From Kaistella faecalis (GTDB lineage Bacteria > Bacteroidota > Bacteroidia > Flavobacteriales > Weeksellaceae): a stretch of 64,000 nucleotides of DNA. Location of the stretch: the NCBI RefSeq assembly GCF_019195395.1, contig NZ_CP078067.1, positions 2,185,783 to 2,249,782 on the forward strand. Reading direction: 5' to 3'. The notes beneath the pieces are model-generated. The model ran no database searches. It worked only from the letters and a program-made list of their open reading frames with translations, and was not told the origin of the DNA. Shown piece by piece: positions 25,694-33,022 of this stretch. The position numbers and the translations under genes were made by a program. Positions within the stretch are counted from its first letter, which is position 1. Each line of letters begins with the position of its first letter.

Positions 25694-27301
25694 ATGAATA
25701 AACTAAAGTTGTTTACATTAATAGCGTTAAGTTCTACACTCCTTCTGATCAGTTGCGGCGGTGGCGGTAACAGCAAGAAAGGTGGTGGTACAAAGCGTTT
25801 TACCAGTAAAACAGGTTGGAAGCCAAATGATCAAAAAGGTTGGTTTTTTACCGGAAAACAACAAAAACAGAAAGGATGGCCGGGAATGGTATATGTAGAA
25901 GGCGGAACTTTTACCATGGGATTGGTGAAAGATGATGTAATGCATGATTGGAACAATACCCCGAGAAGAATGCAGGTTAGTGCATTTTTTATCGGTGAAA
26001 CCGAAATTACAAACTACGAATACAGAGAATATGTTACGTGGTTGAAATATGTTTTCCCACCGTCAGATCCTAGCTTTAAAGAAATTTATAAAGGAGCACT
26101 TCCTGATACCCTGGTTTGGAATAATGAACTTTCAAGAAACGATTTCGCTGAAACCTATTTCCGCAGCCCGGAATTCGATTACTATCCGGTAGTTGGGGTT
26201 TCATGGCTTCAGGCTTCAAGATACTGCGACTGGCTTACAGACAGAGCGAATGAAAAAGCTTTGATGGAACAAGGCGTGATCTCAAAAGATTTCTATACGA
26301 ATGACGGAAATAATCAGGGTCCAAACTCATTCACCCTTGATAAATTCAAAGGCAATGATCCTGAAATGGAAGCTTACATCAACAAAGAAAGATTAAAGCA
26401 GAAATCAGGTATCAAAACATCTAACGAGAGAATTCTTGCTGCAAACCGTAATGCTACAGCAGGTGTTGTTCAGAAATTCAGACTTCCTACAGAAGTTGAA
26501 TGGGAATTTGCAGCACTGGGAATGCAGAAAGAACGCGAATATAATCTTTACACGAACAAAGAGCCTGAAATTCAGAAGCTGAAAGGCAAAAAAGGCAGAG
26601 ACAGAGGAATGTACCTGGAGAATTTCAAGCAGGGTAAAGGTGATTATTCAGGTGTTGCAGGTTGGAAAAACGATGGTGCACCAACAACTGCTGACGTAAA
26701 ACAATATCCTTCCAACAACTTAGGAATCTACGGAATGTTCGGTAACGTTGCAGAATGGACTGCCGATGTTTACAGACCTATTATTGATGAAGAAGCTAGT
26801 GATTTCAACTACTACAGAGGAAATGTTGCACAGGAAGTAGTTAAAAATGCAGACGGAACTTTCAAGAAGATTGAAACTGCGAAGTATGATACTCTTGCCG
26901 ACGGAAGATTGGTTTACAAAGGATTGCCAGGTCAGTATGAAAGAGAAGTGGTTGCTGATAACAGAAACTTCAGAGACGGAGACTTCCAGTCATCACTTGA
27001 TGCAGGTTATGGCAGAGGCGAAGACAGTACTACAGCCGGTTATAACATGTACAACTCCAAACAGAAAAGATTTATCGTAGACGAAAGAGGCAGAGTAGTG
27101 TTACAGAAAGACCCGCTTTCAAGAACAACCAGAATTTCCAACGAAGTTAGAGTAGTAAAAGGTGGATCATGGTTGGACGGAGCTTATTGGCTTGATCCGG
27201 GTCAGAGAAGATTCCGCGACGAAGCAAAAGCTTACGGTTGGGTTGGTTTCCGTGTTGCACAGGATGCCAAGTCTAGCGGGAAAGGCAGAACAAAAAGATA
27301 A
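25694..27301 (+). CDS. gldJ: Gliding motility/T9SS lipoprotein GldJ
   Basis: GldJ is a lipoprotein needed for gliding and for stability of the T9SS motor ring components, with a formylglycine-generating-enzyme-like (FGE-sulfatase) fold without known catalysis. The 535-residue product has lipobox LLLISC with lipidated Cys21, a glycine/lysine linker, then the FGE-like domain (about 60-525) with GMVYVEGGTFTMG, GNVAEWTADVYRP (about 350) and GGSWLDGAYWLDPGQRRF (about 490). It is divergent from porU-porV and followed, past a terminator, by murF, an arrangement also seen in other flavobacteria. Confidence 0.95.
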   Translation: MNKLKLFTLIALSSTLLLISCGGGGNSKKGGGTKRFTSKTGWKPNDQKGWFFTGKQQKQKGWPGMVYVEGGTFTMGLVKDDVMHDWNNTPRRMQVSAFFIGETEITNYEYREYVTWLKYVFPPSDPSFKEIYKGALPDTLVWNNELSRNDFAETYFRSPEFDYYPVVGVSWLQASRYCDWLTDRANEKALMEQGVISKDFYTNDGNNQGPNSFTLDKFKGNDPEMEAYINKERLKQKSGIKTSNERILAANRNATAGVVQKFRLPTEVEWEFAALGMQKEREYNLYTNKEPEIQKLKGKKGRDRGMYLENFKQGKGDYSGVAGWKNDGAPTTADVKQYPSNNLGIYGMFGNVAEWTADVYRPIIDEEASDFNYYRGNVAQEVVKNADGTFKKIETAKYDTLADGRLVYKGLPGQYEREVVADNRNFRDGDFQSSLDAGYGRGEDSTTAGYNMYNSKQKRFIVDERGRVVLQKDPLSRTTRISNEVRVVKGGSWLDGAYWLDPGQRRFRDEAKAYGWVGFRVAQDAKSSGKGRTKR

Positions 27302-27321
27302 TTATCTTAAAATATTTAAAG

Positions 27322-27350
27322 AATCCTTCTGTAATTGCAGAAGGATTTTT
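27322..27350 (+). terminator. gldJ terminator
   Basis: A ten-base-pair stem AATCCTTCTG (27322-27331) with CAGAAGGATT (27338-27347) and a T run to 27350. It ends directly next to the murF -7 box at 27351. Confidence 0.88.
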
Positions 27351-27358
27351 TATTTTTG
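27351..27358 (+). promoter_or_regulatory. murF -7 box, leaderless arrangement
   Basis: TATTTTTG matches TAnnTTTG and ends 4 bases (AAAA) before the murF ATG at 27363. It abuts the gldJ terminator, so murF has its own start site in very little space. Confidence 0.55.
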
Positions 27359-27362
27359 AAAA

Positions 27363-28637
27363 ATGAATGCAGCCTCTTTCTATCCGCTTTTTTTAAAGGC
27401 CAATAAAGTAACCATCGACAGCAGAACCGTTGAGAAGAACGATATCTTTTTTGCCTTTTCCGGTGAAAATTTCAATGCCGCTGTTTCCGCGGAAGAAGCT
27501 ATAGATAAAGGAGCTTTAGCCGTCATTGTTGAAGACAAAACTTTTGAAAAGAAAGAAAGCAAAATTTTCTACGTGCCCTCGACCTTAGATTTTTTACAGG
27601 AACTGGCTTCCTATCACCGTAATGAAGTGAAGATTCCAATAATTGCCCTTACGGGAAGCAATGGAAAAACCACGACGAAAGAGATCATTCATGCTGTTTT
27701 ATCTCAGAAATACAACGTCCAGTATACGTTCGGCAATCTCAATAATCATATCGGGGTTCCGCTTACTCTACTTTCCATTAAACCCGAACATCAACTGGCT
27801 GTTGTGGAAATGGGGGCAAACCATCAGAAAGAGATTGAGCTGCTGTGCAAAATCGCGCAACCGAATTACGGATACATCACCAACTTCGGGAAAGCTCATC
27901 TGGAAGGCTTCGGCGGTTTTGCAGGGGTAATCAAAGGTAAATCTGAGCTTTATGATTATCTGAAGTCTGCCGGACAGACCATTTTAGTCAATGAAAATGA
28001 TCCGCTGCAGGTAGAAAAGACCCAAAATTATTCTCCACGCATCACTTTTGGGAACAGCGGTTCAGATTATCGTTTTACTGAATTCTCCAATGATAATTTT
28101 GTAGGTTTAAGTTTTAATGAAGAAACCGCGCAGTCGAAACTTACCGGAAATTATAATTTCACCAATTTATGTGCGGCTGCGAGTTTAGGATTTCATTTCG
28201 GGGTAGATTTCGCTCAGGTCAAAAATGCCATCGAAAATTATACGCCGACCAACATGCGGTCCCAGATTATGGAAATGGGCGGTAAAACTTTTGTGTTGGA
28301 TACTTATAACGCGAATCCGAGTTCGATGACAGAATCGCTGAAAAATTTCAGCGCTTTCGAAGGTTCCAAAACTATAATTATCGGCGATATGCTCGAATTG
28401 GGCGAAGAATCAGAAAAAGAACACCGTGAAATTTTAGCGTTGGCCAAATCCCTTCATTTTAATGAAATCATCACTGTGGGAAAGCACTTCAAGAAGGTTA
28501 ATGTCCATGCGCAGTCTTATGAGACCTCACAGGAGCTTTCTCAGGCACTGGAAAAAAATAAAATTCATTCTAAAAACATTCTGCTTAAAGCATCCCGGGG
28601 AATCGCTTTAGAGAAAGTTCTGGATTTTATCGTTTAG
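27363..28637 (+). CDS. murF: UDP-N-acetylmuramoyl-tripeptide-D-alanyl-D-alanine ligase
   Basis: MurF adds D-Ala-D-Ala to the UDP-MurNAc-tripeptide, the last cytoplasmic step of peptidoglycan precursor synthesis. The 424-residue protein has the Mur ligase layout: N-terminal UDP-binding domain with VTIDSRTV, the ATP-binding loop TGSNGKTTTKE (about 96-106), the central domain with FGNLNNHIGVPL, and a C-terminal domain containing DTYNANPSSM. It stands apart from other mur genes and follows gldJ. Its stop overlaps the stop of the convergent Nudix gene by four bases. Confidence 0.96.
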   Translation: MNAASFYPLFLKANKVTIDSRTVEKNDIFFAFSGENFNAAVSAEEAIDKGALAVIVEDKTFEKKESKIFYVPSTLDFLQELASYHRNEVKIPIIALTGSNGKTTTKEIIHAVLSQKYNVQYTFGNLNNHIGVPLTLLSIKPEHQLAVVEMGANHQKEIELLCKIAQPNYGYITNFGKAHLEGFGGFAGVIKGKSELYDYLKSAGQTILVNENDPLQVEKTQNYSPRITFGNSGSDYRFTEFSNDNFVGLSFNEETAQSKLTGNYNFTNLCAAASLGFHFGVDFAQVKNAIENYTPTNMRSQIMEMGGKTFVLDTYNANPSSMTESLKNFSAFEGSKTIIIGDMLELGEESEKEHREILALAKSLHFNEIITVGKHFKKVNVHAQSYETSQELSQALEKNKIHSKNILLKASRGIALEKVLDFIV

Positions 28638-29239
28638 TGAAGTTCCCAGTAATCATTCAGGATTAATTTGATATTGTTGAAGGTTTTAGGGAACACTTCC
28701 TCCATTATCATCTCTCTGTTTTTCCATGAAACTGCGGTGATTCCTTCTTCCGTCTGGGGTTTTGGCGTTTCGTTACCTACATAATTCATTTTGAACCAAT
28801 AGGTGGTTTTCAGGATTTTCTCCCCATTGCGCTCCGTGTAAATATGAAATGTATTGTTCAGGAATTCTTCAAGAATCAATTCCTTCAAACCGGTTTCTTC
28901 TTCAATTTCCCGCAGGGCCGCCTGTTCCAGTGATTCGCCTTTCTCAATTTTACCTTTTGGTAAATCCCATCTCCCAATTCTGTGAATAAATAAGATCTCG
29001 CCGTTTTTGTTGCTGACTACACCGCCTGCAGCTTCAATTACTTTAAACATGTGGGTAAAATCTTCCCAAACTTCCTCCAGATCTTCTCCGTATACATTAA
29101 GTTCTGGGCAGGAGGTATTTTCTAAGAGATCTACCGCGATTTCCAGGGTTGCAAATCCTTCAAACCTAAGCTTTTTCTCCATGTCTTCAGGATATTTACT
29201 TAAAGTTAATTTTTTTTCATTCACAAAAACTTTATACAT
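28634..29239 (-). CDS. Nudix hydrolase
   Basis: A 201-residue protein from the ATG at 29239 (MYKVFVNEKKLTL); the longer frame to 29374 overlaps the divergent gene and is rejected. The Nudix box fits exactly: Gly96, Glu102, Arg110-Glu111, Glu114-Glu115 and Gly117 in the GX5EX7REUXEEXGU pattern. About 70 residues precede the Nudix domain, an extension typical of the flavobacterial family. It would hydrolyse a nucleoside diphosphate-linked compound; the substrate cannot be told. It is divergent from the SRPBCC gene and convergent with murF. Confidence 0.92.
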   Translation of the reverse strand: MYKVFVNEKKLTLSKYPEDMEKKLRFEGFATLEIAVDLLENTSCPELNVYGEDLEEVWEDFTHMFKVIEAAGGVVSNKNGEILFIHRIGRWDLPKGKIEKGESLEQAALREIEEETGLKELILEEFLNNTFHIYTERNGEKILKTTYWFKMNYVGNETPKPQTEEGITAVSWKNREMIMEEVFPKTFNNIKLILNDYWELH

Positions 29240-29271
29240 TTGCAACGTTTTAATCTTACAAAAATATAAAA

Positions 29272-29658
29272 ATGAATTTAGAAGGACGCAAAATAGTGGT
29301 AAATAAATCGGTAAATACGCTGGTTGAAATGCTGAATAAACCCGAAGATTATAAAAACCTGATGCCTGATTCACTGCAGAATTTTGAAGTTCGTGATAAT
29401 GGGTTTAAATTCGGTTTAAAGGGAATGCCGGAAATTGCTTTGAAAATTGAAGAAGTTAGTGATAAGGCTGTGGTGCTGAAATCAGCAAGTTCGAGTCTGG
29501 ATTTCGAACTGAAAGGCGCAATGAATGCATTGAATGAAAATCAAACCGAAGTTCAGTTGTTTTTTGAAGGAAAATTTAATCCTTTCATCAAAATGATGGT
29601 GGAGAAGCCGCTTCAGAATTTCATTAATTCCCTTTCTGATAATCTTGAAAAGATCTAG
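29272..29658 (+). CDS. SRPBCC-family (START-like) small protein
   Basis: A 128-residue protein with the alternating helix-strand pattern of the SRPBCC ligand-binding fold: an N-terminal strand (EGRKIVVNKS), a helix (VNTLVEMLNK), central strands and a long C-terminal helix (MMVEKPLQNFINSLSDNLEKI) that covers the pocket. No catalytic residues can be named, and the ligand is unknown. The gene is divergent from the Nudix gene with a 32-base spacer and followed by a terminator. Homologues are common as stand-alone genes in flavobacteria. Confidence 0.75.
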   Translation: MNLEGRKIVVNKSVNTLVEMLNKPEDYKNLMPDSLQNFEVRDNGFKFGLKGMPEIALKIEEVSDKAVVLKSASSSLDFELKGAMNALNENQTEVQLFFEGKFNPFIKMMVEKPLQNFINSLSDNLEKI

Positions 29659-29678
29659 AAAAACGATTTGATATAAAG

Positions 29679-29710
29679 AATCCCGCACCTTACAGGCTGC
29701 GGGATTTTTG
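29679..29710 (+). terminator. Terminator of the SRPBCC gene
   Basis: A nine-base-pair stem AATCCCGCA (29679-29687) with TGCGGGATT (29698-29706), followed by T residues. It lies between convergent genes. Confidence 0.85.
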
Positions 29711-30406
29711 TTAGTTGGTATAGCTTGTGAAAGCTTCTTCCAGGCTTCCGTATTTGCCCCTAAATTCACCGATGGGCGAATCCTGTATTACATTGCCCTG
29801 ATGAATGAGAATCACCCTTGAACAGAGCGCTTCGACTTCCTGCATAATGTGAGTGGACAGGATGACGGTTTTTTCTTTACCGATTTCTTTGATGACGTTT
29901 CTGATTTCGATGATTTGGTTCGGATCAAGCCCGTTCGTAGGTTCATCCAGAATCAACAGATCGGGGGAATGCAGAATGGCCTGTGCCAATCCAACCCGCT
30001 GCTTATATCCTTTGGAAAGCTGAGAAATTTTCTTCGATTTCTCGGGAGTGATTCCGACGAGTTCAATAACCTCATCAATCCTTTCTTTTGAAATTTTATG
30101 AAGGTTGGCAACAAAACTTAAATATTCCCTTACATACATTTCGGGGTAGAGAGGGTTGTTTTCCGGCAGAAAACCCATGTTTTTCTTAACCTCAACTGCG
30201 TTTTCAACGATGTCTTTCCCATTAAAAAGGATTTGGCCCTCATCAATTTTCAGCGCGCCGACAATCGACTTCATTAAAGTTGATTTTCCTGCTCCGTTAG
30301 GTCCAAGAAGTCCGATTATCTCGCTGTTTCCGATTTCAAGATGAATATCGTTTAATGCGGTTTGCTCCCCGAATTTCTTGCTTAGATTAATGATTTGAAG
30401 TGACAT
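29711..30406 (-). CDS. ABC transporter ATP-binding protein (ABC-2/GldA-like)
   Basis: A 231-residue ATPase subunit with Walker A GPNGAGKST (35-43), signature LSKGYKQR (130-137), Walker B LLILDEPTNGLDP (150-162) and H-loop His186 in STHIM. The sequence NMGFLPENNPLYPEMYVREYL (about 77-97) resembles the GldA/ABC-2 export group. It is shorter than GldA of F. johnsoniae (about 300 residues), so I do not use that symbol. No membrane-subunit gene is next to it; the partner permease must be elsewhere. A TAAATTTG box (30426-30433) lies 19 bases before the ATG. Confidence 0.9.
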   Translation of the reverse strand: MSLQIINLSKKFGEQTALNDIHLEIGNSEIIGLLGPNGAGKSTLMKSIVGALKIDEGQILFNGKDIVENAVEVKKNMGFLPENNPLYPEMYVREYLSFVANLHKISKERIDEVIELVGITPEKSKKISQLSKGYKQRVGLAQAILHSPDLLILDEPTNGLDPNQIIEIRNVIKEIGKEKTVILSTHIMQEVEALCSRVILIHQGNVIQDSPIGEFRGKYGSLEEAFTSYTN

Positions 30407-30425
30407 GAATTTTTTGAATTGACTG

Positions 30426-30433
30426 CAAATTTA
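30426..30433 (-). promoter_or_regulatory. -7 box of the ABC ATPase gene
   Basis: TAAATTTG on the minus strand matches the consensus and ends 19 bases before the ATG. Confidence 0.5.
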
Positions 30434-30515
30434 AGGAATGAAACTCAAACCGCTGCGATTAATAATGCTTAATCGGAAGTTTGTGTCCGCAAGACAGAAA
30501 ATACCGGCGACAAAA

Positions 30516-30540
30516 AACCTTACAGACCTGTCAGGTTTCT
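30516..30540. repeat. Small palindrome next to the duplicated unit
   Basis: ACCTGTCAGGT (30526-30536), an odd-centred palindrome, sits within the longer imperfect inverted repeat AACCTTACAGACCTGTCAGG, directly left of copy A. From memory, closely similar short repeats are scattered in many Bacteroidetes genomes. Confidence 0.45.
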
Positions 30541-30541
30541 G

Positions 30542-30612
30542 TGAGCGCGCCAGGATTGAATGCCGATACTCGGCACAGACTCTGGGACCGTCCCGATTAA
30601 AATCGGGATGCT

Positions 30613-30629
<17 letters not shown>
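30542..30629 (-). pseudogene. Degenerate tRNA-Arg copy A
   Basis: On the minus strand it matches the genuine tRNA-Arg (31298-31371) from the D-arm (GGATAGAGC) to the 3' acceptor (CGCGCTC). The 5' acceptor strand is gone, the anticodon arm is replaced by the palindrome TCCCGATTTTAATCGGGA, and about 20 bases containing a GCCGAGTATCGGC hairpin interrupt the T-arm. Compared with copy B it also lacks one C in the T-loop. It cannot fold as a tRNA. Confidence 0.8.
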
Positions 30630-30917
<288 letters not shown>

Positions 30918-30922
30918 TAAAG

Positions 30923-31293
<371 letters not shown>

Positions 31294-31297
31294 AAAG

Positions 31298-31371
31298 TGA
31301 GCGCGCCAGGATTCGAACCTGGGACCGTCTGCTTAGAAGGCAGATGCTCTATCCAGCTGAGCTACGCACCC
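31298..31371 (-). tRNA. tRNA-Arg (TCT)
   Basis: 74 bases fold as a full cloverleaf: acceptor GGGTGCG with CGCGCTC (one G-T and one T-G pair), D-arm GCTC/GAGC, anticodon stem TCTGC/GCAGA with loop CTTCTAA (anticodon TCT), T-arm CCAGG-TTCGAAT-CCTGG, discriminator A. The CCA end is not encoded. Last functional tRNA of the minus-strand cluster and the source of the degenerate copies. Confidence 0.97.
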
Positions 31372-31383
31372 GTTTTGTGTTTT

Positions 31384-31446
31384 CCCCGAACCTTAAGACC
31401 GTTCCGATTGAAATCGGAATGCTCTATCCAGCTGAGCTCTGCACCC
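31384..31446 (-). pseudogene. Truncated tRNA-Arg copy D
   Basis: On the minus strand it begins GGGTGCAGAGCTCAGCTGG, nearly identical to the 5' half of tRNA-Arg. Its anticodon arm is replaced by TTCCGATTTCAATCGGAA, and homology ends just after the T-loop start (GGTTCG), with no 3' acceptor strand. Its replaced arm is of the same kind as in copies A and B, so these share an origin. Confidence 0.75.
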
Positions 31447-31464
31447 TAACAGGGTAATAAATGT

Positions 31465-31486
31465 AAAAATTCCCGAAGGAATTTTT
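31465..31486 (-). terminator. Hairpin after tRNA-Pro
   Basis: A nine-base-pair stem AAAAATTCC (31465-31473) with GGAATTTTT (31478-31486). On the minus strand the loop is TTCG closed by C-G, the stable UUCG tetraloop. It may end the Ser-Pro transcript or be a processing site before the Arg part. Confidence 0.65.
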
Positions 31487-31493
31487 TAAAAAG

Positions 31494-31568
31494 TCGGGGC
31501 GGCAGGATTCGAACCTGCGACCTCCTGGTCCCAAACCAGGCGCGATGACCGGACTACGCTACGCCCCG
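31494..31568 (-). tRNA. tRNA-Pro (TGG)
   Basis: 75 bases: acceptor CGGGGCG/CGCCCCG, anticodon stem CCTGG/CCAGG with loop TTTGGGA (anticodon TGG), T-arm GCAGG-TTCGAAT-CCTGC, discriminator A. CCA is not encoded. It lies between tRNA-Ser and tRNA-Arg. Confidence 0.97.
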
Positions 31569-31589
31569 AGTAATTTTTAGTGGAAGTTG

Positions 31590-31676
31590 CGGAGAGTAAG
31601 GGATTCGAACCCTTGGTACAGTTTCCCGTACGCTTGTTTAGCAAACAAGTCCTTTCGGCCACTCAGGCAACTCTCC
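31590..31676 (-). tRNA. tRNA-Ser (GCT)
   Basis: 87 bases with the long variable arm of serine tRNAs (GTACGG-GAAA-CTGTAC). Acceptor GGAGAGT/ACTCTCC, anticodon stem CTTGT/ACAAG with loop TTGCTAA (anticodon GCT), T-arm AAGGG-TTCGAAT-CCCTT, discriminator G. First gene of the tRNA cluster. Confidence 0.97.
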
Positions 31677-31718
31677 AGTGCAATATTTGTAAGAGCTTCT
31701 GTTCTGTAATTGCGAGTG

Positions 31719-31749
31719 CAAATATAGAATAGTTTTCGGTATTAACCAA
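31719..31749 (-). promoter_or_regulatory. Promoter of the tRNA Ser-Pro-Arg cluster
   Basis: Minus-strand TTG (31747-31749), a 20-base spacer and TATATTTG (31719-31726), ending 42 bases before tRNA-Ser. Confidence 0.75.
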
Positions 31750-31772
31750 AACTTTTTGCTTAATTTTTTTTG

Positions 31773-31780
31773 TATTTTTG
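31773..31780 (+). promoter_or_regulatory. -7 box of the amidase gene
   Basis: TATTTTTG matches the consensus, 29 bases before the ATG at 31810. The nearest TTG (31756-31758) is only 14 bases upstream. Confidence 0.45.
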
Positions 31781-31809
31781 AAAGATAAATTTTTAAAAAT
31801 TAAACCGAA

Positions 31810-32838
31810 ATGCGTAATTCATTATATCTCATATCATTAAGTATTGCTTTAGCCTCGTGCGCTTCTCAGCAGCCGGCGAAAAAAAATTCCACAAAATCTA
31901 AAACTCCGGTGTCAAAGGTGGCCCAACCTGCTAAACCCACCACCCCGAACCTTCCCAAACAGCAGATTTCACAAGAAGACAATCATGACTTTTTCAGAGT
32001 AAATATTGGTGATGTTTCTAAAAATGACAATACCATAAGCTATGGTTCTATTGTTTCAGCAAATCCGCAGGGGTACAAAGTGGTTAAAACTTTCTTCCCG
32101 GCAGTAGCGCAGAATTTCCGCCAGAAATATATCATCTTACATTATACCGCGTTGGATGACGACAAATCGGTGACGGTTCTTACCCAACAGTCGGTGAGTG
32201 CACATTATCTTGTAAATAATCTGGGGGACCGCGACATTTACCAACTTGTAGATGAGAATAAAAGATCCTACCATGCCGGAGTCAGTGCGTGGAGAAACGA
32301 TAAAATGCTTAACGATACTTCCATAGGAATCGAGATTGTGAATCCCGGCTATGTAGCTGATGCCTCAGGAGAGCGTGTTTTCCCGGAATTCGATAATCAC
32401 CAGATGAAAAAAGTTGCTGCCCTGGTTAAGGATATCGCAGACCGCTATATGATTCCCGCTACCAATATTTTAGCACATTCCGATATTGCACCTACCAGAA
32501 AATCGGATCCGGGACCGAAATTCCCGTGGAAAAAACTGTATGATGACTATCAGATCGGAATGTGGTATGACGACGCTACAAAACAGGGCTTCTATGATCA
32601 GATCATTCCCGAAACCTATGCCCTTGAGATGACTACAGCGCAGTTTATTTATAAATACCAGGCCGCGCTGAAAACGCTAGGTTACGGTTTGGAGCCTTCA
32701 GGAACTTATGATGACGCTACTAAAAAGACTGTCGAAGCTTTCCAGTTTCATTTCCGTCCGGAGAAGTATGATGGGGTGATGGATGCTGAAACCTGGGCAA
32801 TTCTGCAGGCTTTAAATGTGAAATATCCTAATAAATAG
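31810..32838 (+). CDS. N-acetylmuramoyl-L-alanine amidase lipoprotein (AmiD-like)
   Basis: A 342-residue peptidoglycan amidase that cuts the bond between MurNAc and the stem peptide. Lipobox SIALASC gives lipidated Cys17; a lysine/proline-rich linker follows. The amidase_2 (PGRP-type) domain is at about 95-250, with zinc histidine in LHYTA (about 111) and in LAHSDIAPTRKSDPG (about 221-235). A C-terminal peptidoglycan-binding domain (about 270-340, KYQAALKTLGYGLEPSGTYD) completes the AmiD layout. Probably anchored to the inner face of the outer membrane and used in cell-wall recycling. Confidence 0.93.
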   Translation: MRNSLYLISLSIALASCASQQPAKKNSTKSKTPVSKVAQPAKPTTPNLPKQQISQEDNHDFFRVNIGDVSKNDNTISYGSIVSANPQGYKVVKTFFPAVAQNFRQKYIILHYTALDDDKSVTVLTQQSVSAHYLVNNLGDRDIYQLVDENKRSYHAGVSAWRNDKMLNDTSIGIEIVNPGYVADASGERVFPEFDNHQMKKVAALVKDIADRYMIPATNILAHSDIAPTRKSDPGPKFPWKKLYDDYQIGMWYDDATKQGFYDQIIPETYALEMTTAQFIYKYQAALKTLGYGLEPSGTYDDATKKTVEAFQFHFRPEKYDGVMDAETWAILQALNVKYPNK

Positions 32839-32926
32839 AAGCCGAAAATTATAAATTACAAAACAGTTTCTTCAAGAAGTTTCTTCAGAGATTAATTTAC
32901 CTGATTGAGATTCACTTACATAAGTA

Positions 32927-32953
32927 CGGGCAGTGCATTACTGCCTGTTTTTT
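32927..32953 (+). terminator. Terminator after the amidase gene
   Basis: An eight-base-pair stem CGGGCAGT (32927-32934) with ACTGCCTG (32940-32947, one G-T pair) and a T run to 32953. It rules out the long upstream start (32933) for aspA. Confidence 0.85.
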
Positions 32954-33022
32954 ATGAGGGAAAAAGCAATTCCTTTCCCTGAAATCGAACAATTAATCTT
33001 ATCTTTTCAGCAAATTATTTTT

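Noticed and set aside
28634-29374. Long 246-residue form of the Nudix protein
   Set aside because: The extra 45 residues run over the divergent SRPBCC gene; the start at 29239 fits the family.
29711-30406. True gldA
   Set aside because: About 70 residues shorter than GldA of F. johnsoniae and with no gldF or gldG nearby; kept as GldA-like ABC ATPase.
32933-33022. Longer N-terminus for aspA
   Set aside because: It begins inside the amidase terminator and has no match to aspartase N-termini.
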